From positions 1 to 5,470 of the forward strand of contig WLKR01000092.1 of NCBI GenBank assembly GCA_009701115.1: a stretch of 5,470 nt of DNA, in the 5' to 3' direction. The notes beneath the pieces are model-generated. The model was not told the origin of the DNA and ran no database searches. It saw only the letters and a list, made by a program, of their open reading frames with translations. This stretch comes from Actinomycetota bacterium. Lineage in GTDB: Bacteria > Actinomycetota > Acidimicrobiia > Acidimicrobiales > RAAP-2. The position numbers and the translations under genes were made by a program. Within the stretch, counting starts at the first letter, position 1. Each line of letters starts with the position of its first letter. Shown here one piece after another: positions 5,405-5,470 of this stretch.

Positions 5405-5470
5405 TTTTGATCCTCGATGGGACGTGCGGCTTCTGCCAGCAGTGCGCCCTCTGGATAGAGCGACGACTTC
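5401..5470 (+). CDS. DCC-family (DUF393) thiol-disulfide oxidoreductase-like protein, 3' part beyond window
   Basis: Only the first 23 codons are inside the window, reading MILILDGTCGFCQQCALWIE and three more residues. The opening hydrophobic strand followed by DGxCGFCxxC is the signature of the DCC / DUF393 family. It is named for its conserved Asp and two Cys, here Asp6, Cys9 and Cys12 with a further Cys15. The family has a thioredoxin-like outlook and poorly known function; redox activity is inferred from the CGFC pair. The GTG overlaps the aldolase stop as GTGA (5401-5404) and has its own ribosome site, so the two genes are probably co-transcribed and translationally coupled. DCC genes sit in many contexts, so the aldolase neighbour does not define its substrate. 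Confidence 0.8.
   Translation, partial: MILILDGTCGFCQQCALWIERRL

Overview
The window looks like a chromosomal piece of a moderately GC-rich actinobacterium. The signs are GTG and TTG starts beside ATG, 4-base stop/start overlaps, a Cys-His-Asn FabH-type ketosynthase, and short leaders with little Shine-Dalgarno signal. An Acidimicrobiia-like lineage is a guess from general protein flavour; the sequence does not prove it. I see no mobile element, tRNA, rRNA or CRISPR array.

Left block (+ strand, 1-1757): a single-pass membrane protein with an outer beta-rich region, possibly already open at the left edge, is followed without a spare base by a family 2 glycosyltransferase. The stop of the first gene directly abuts the TTG start of the second, in the same frame. 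The pair looks like part of an envelope or polysaccharide locus extending to the left.

Middle (1758-2157): a 400-base gap between convergent genes, with no credible protein. Its left third is less GC-rich and carries short direct repeats and a 7-bp hairpin. Its right part is GC-rich and full of inverted repeats, including competing hairpins and a 12-pair (5+7) stem capped by a GCGA-loop hairpin. It is either a bidirectional transcription-end region or an uncharacterised structured RNA, and it is the least explained part of the window.

Central block (- strand, 4353 down to 2158): a hotdog acyl-CoA thioesterase of the EntH/YdiI kind, then a FabH-like 3-ketoacyl-ACP synthase III, then a nucleotidyltransferase whose ATG overlaps the FabH stop as ATGA. 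This suggests a small acyl-chain module translationally linked to a nucleotidyl-transfer enzyme. A terminator-like hairpin with a T-rich tail lies between thioesterase and ketosynthase and may lower or separate expression.

Right block (+ strand, 4391-5470): a PLP-dependent threonine aldolase, divergent from the thioesterase across only 37 bases, then the first 23 codons of a DCC-family (DUF393) thiol-disulfide oxidoreductase-like protein overlapping the aldolase stop as GTGA. The 37-base divergent spacer carries -10-like boxes on both strands placed for leaderless or near-leaderless transcripts.

Most genes belong to known families. The points worth a second look are the structured gap, the stop/TTG in-frame junction, the FabH-nucleotidyltransferase coupling and the compact divergent promoter.
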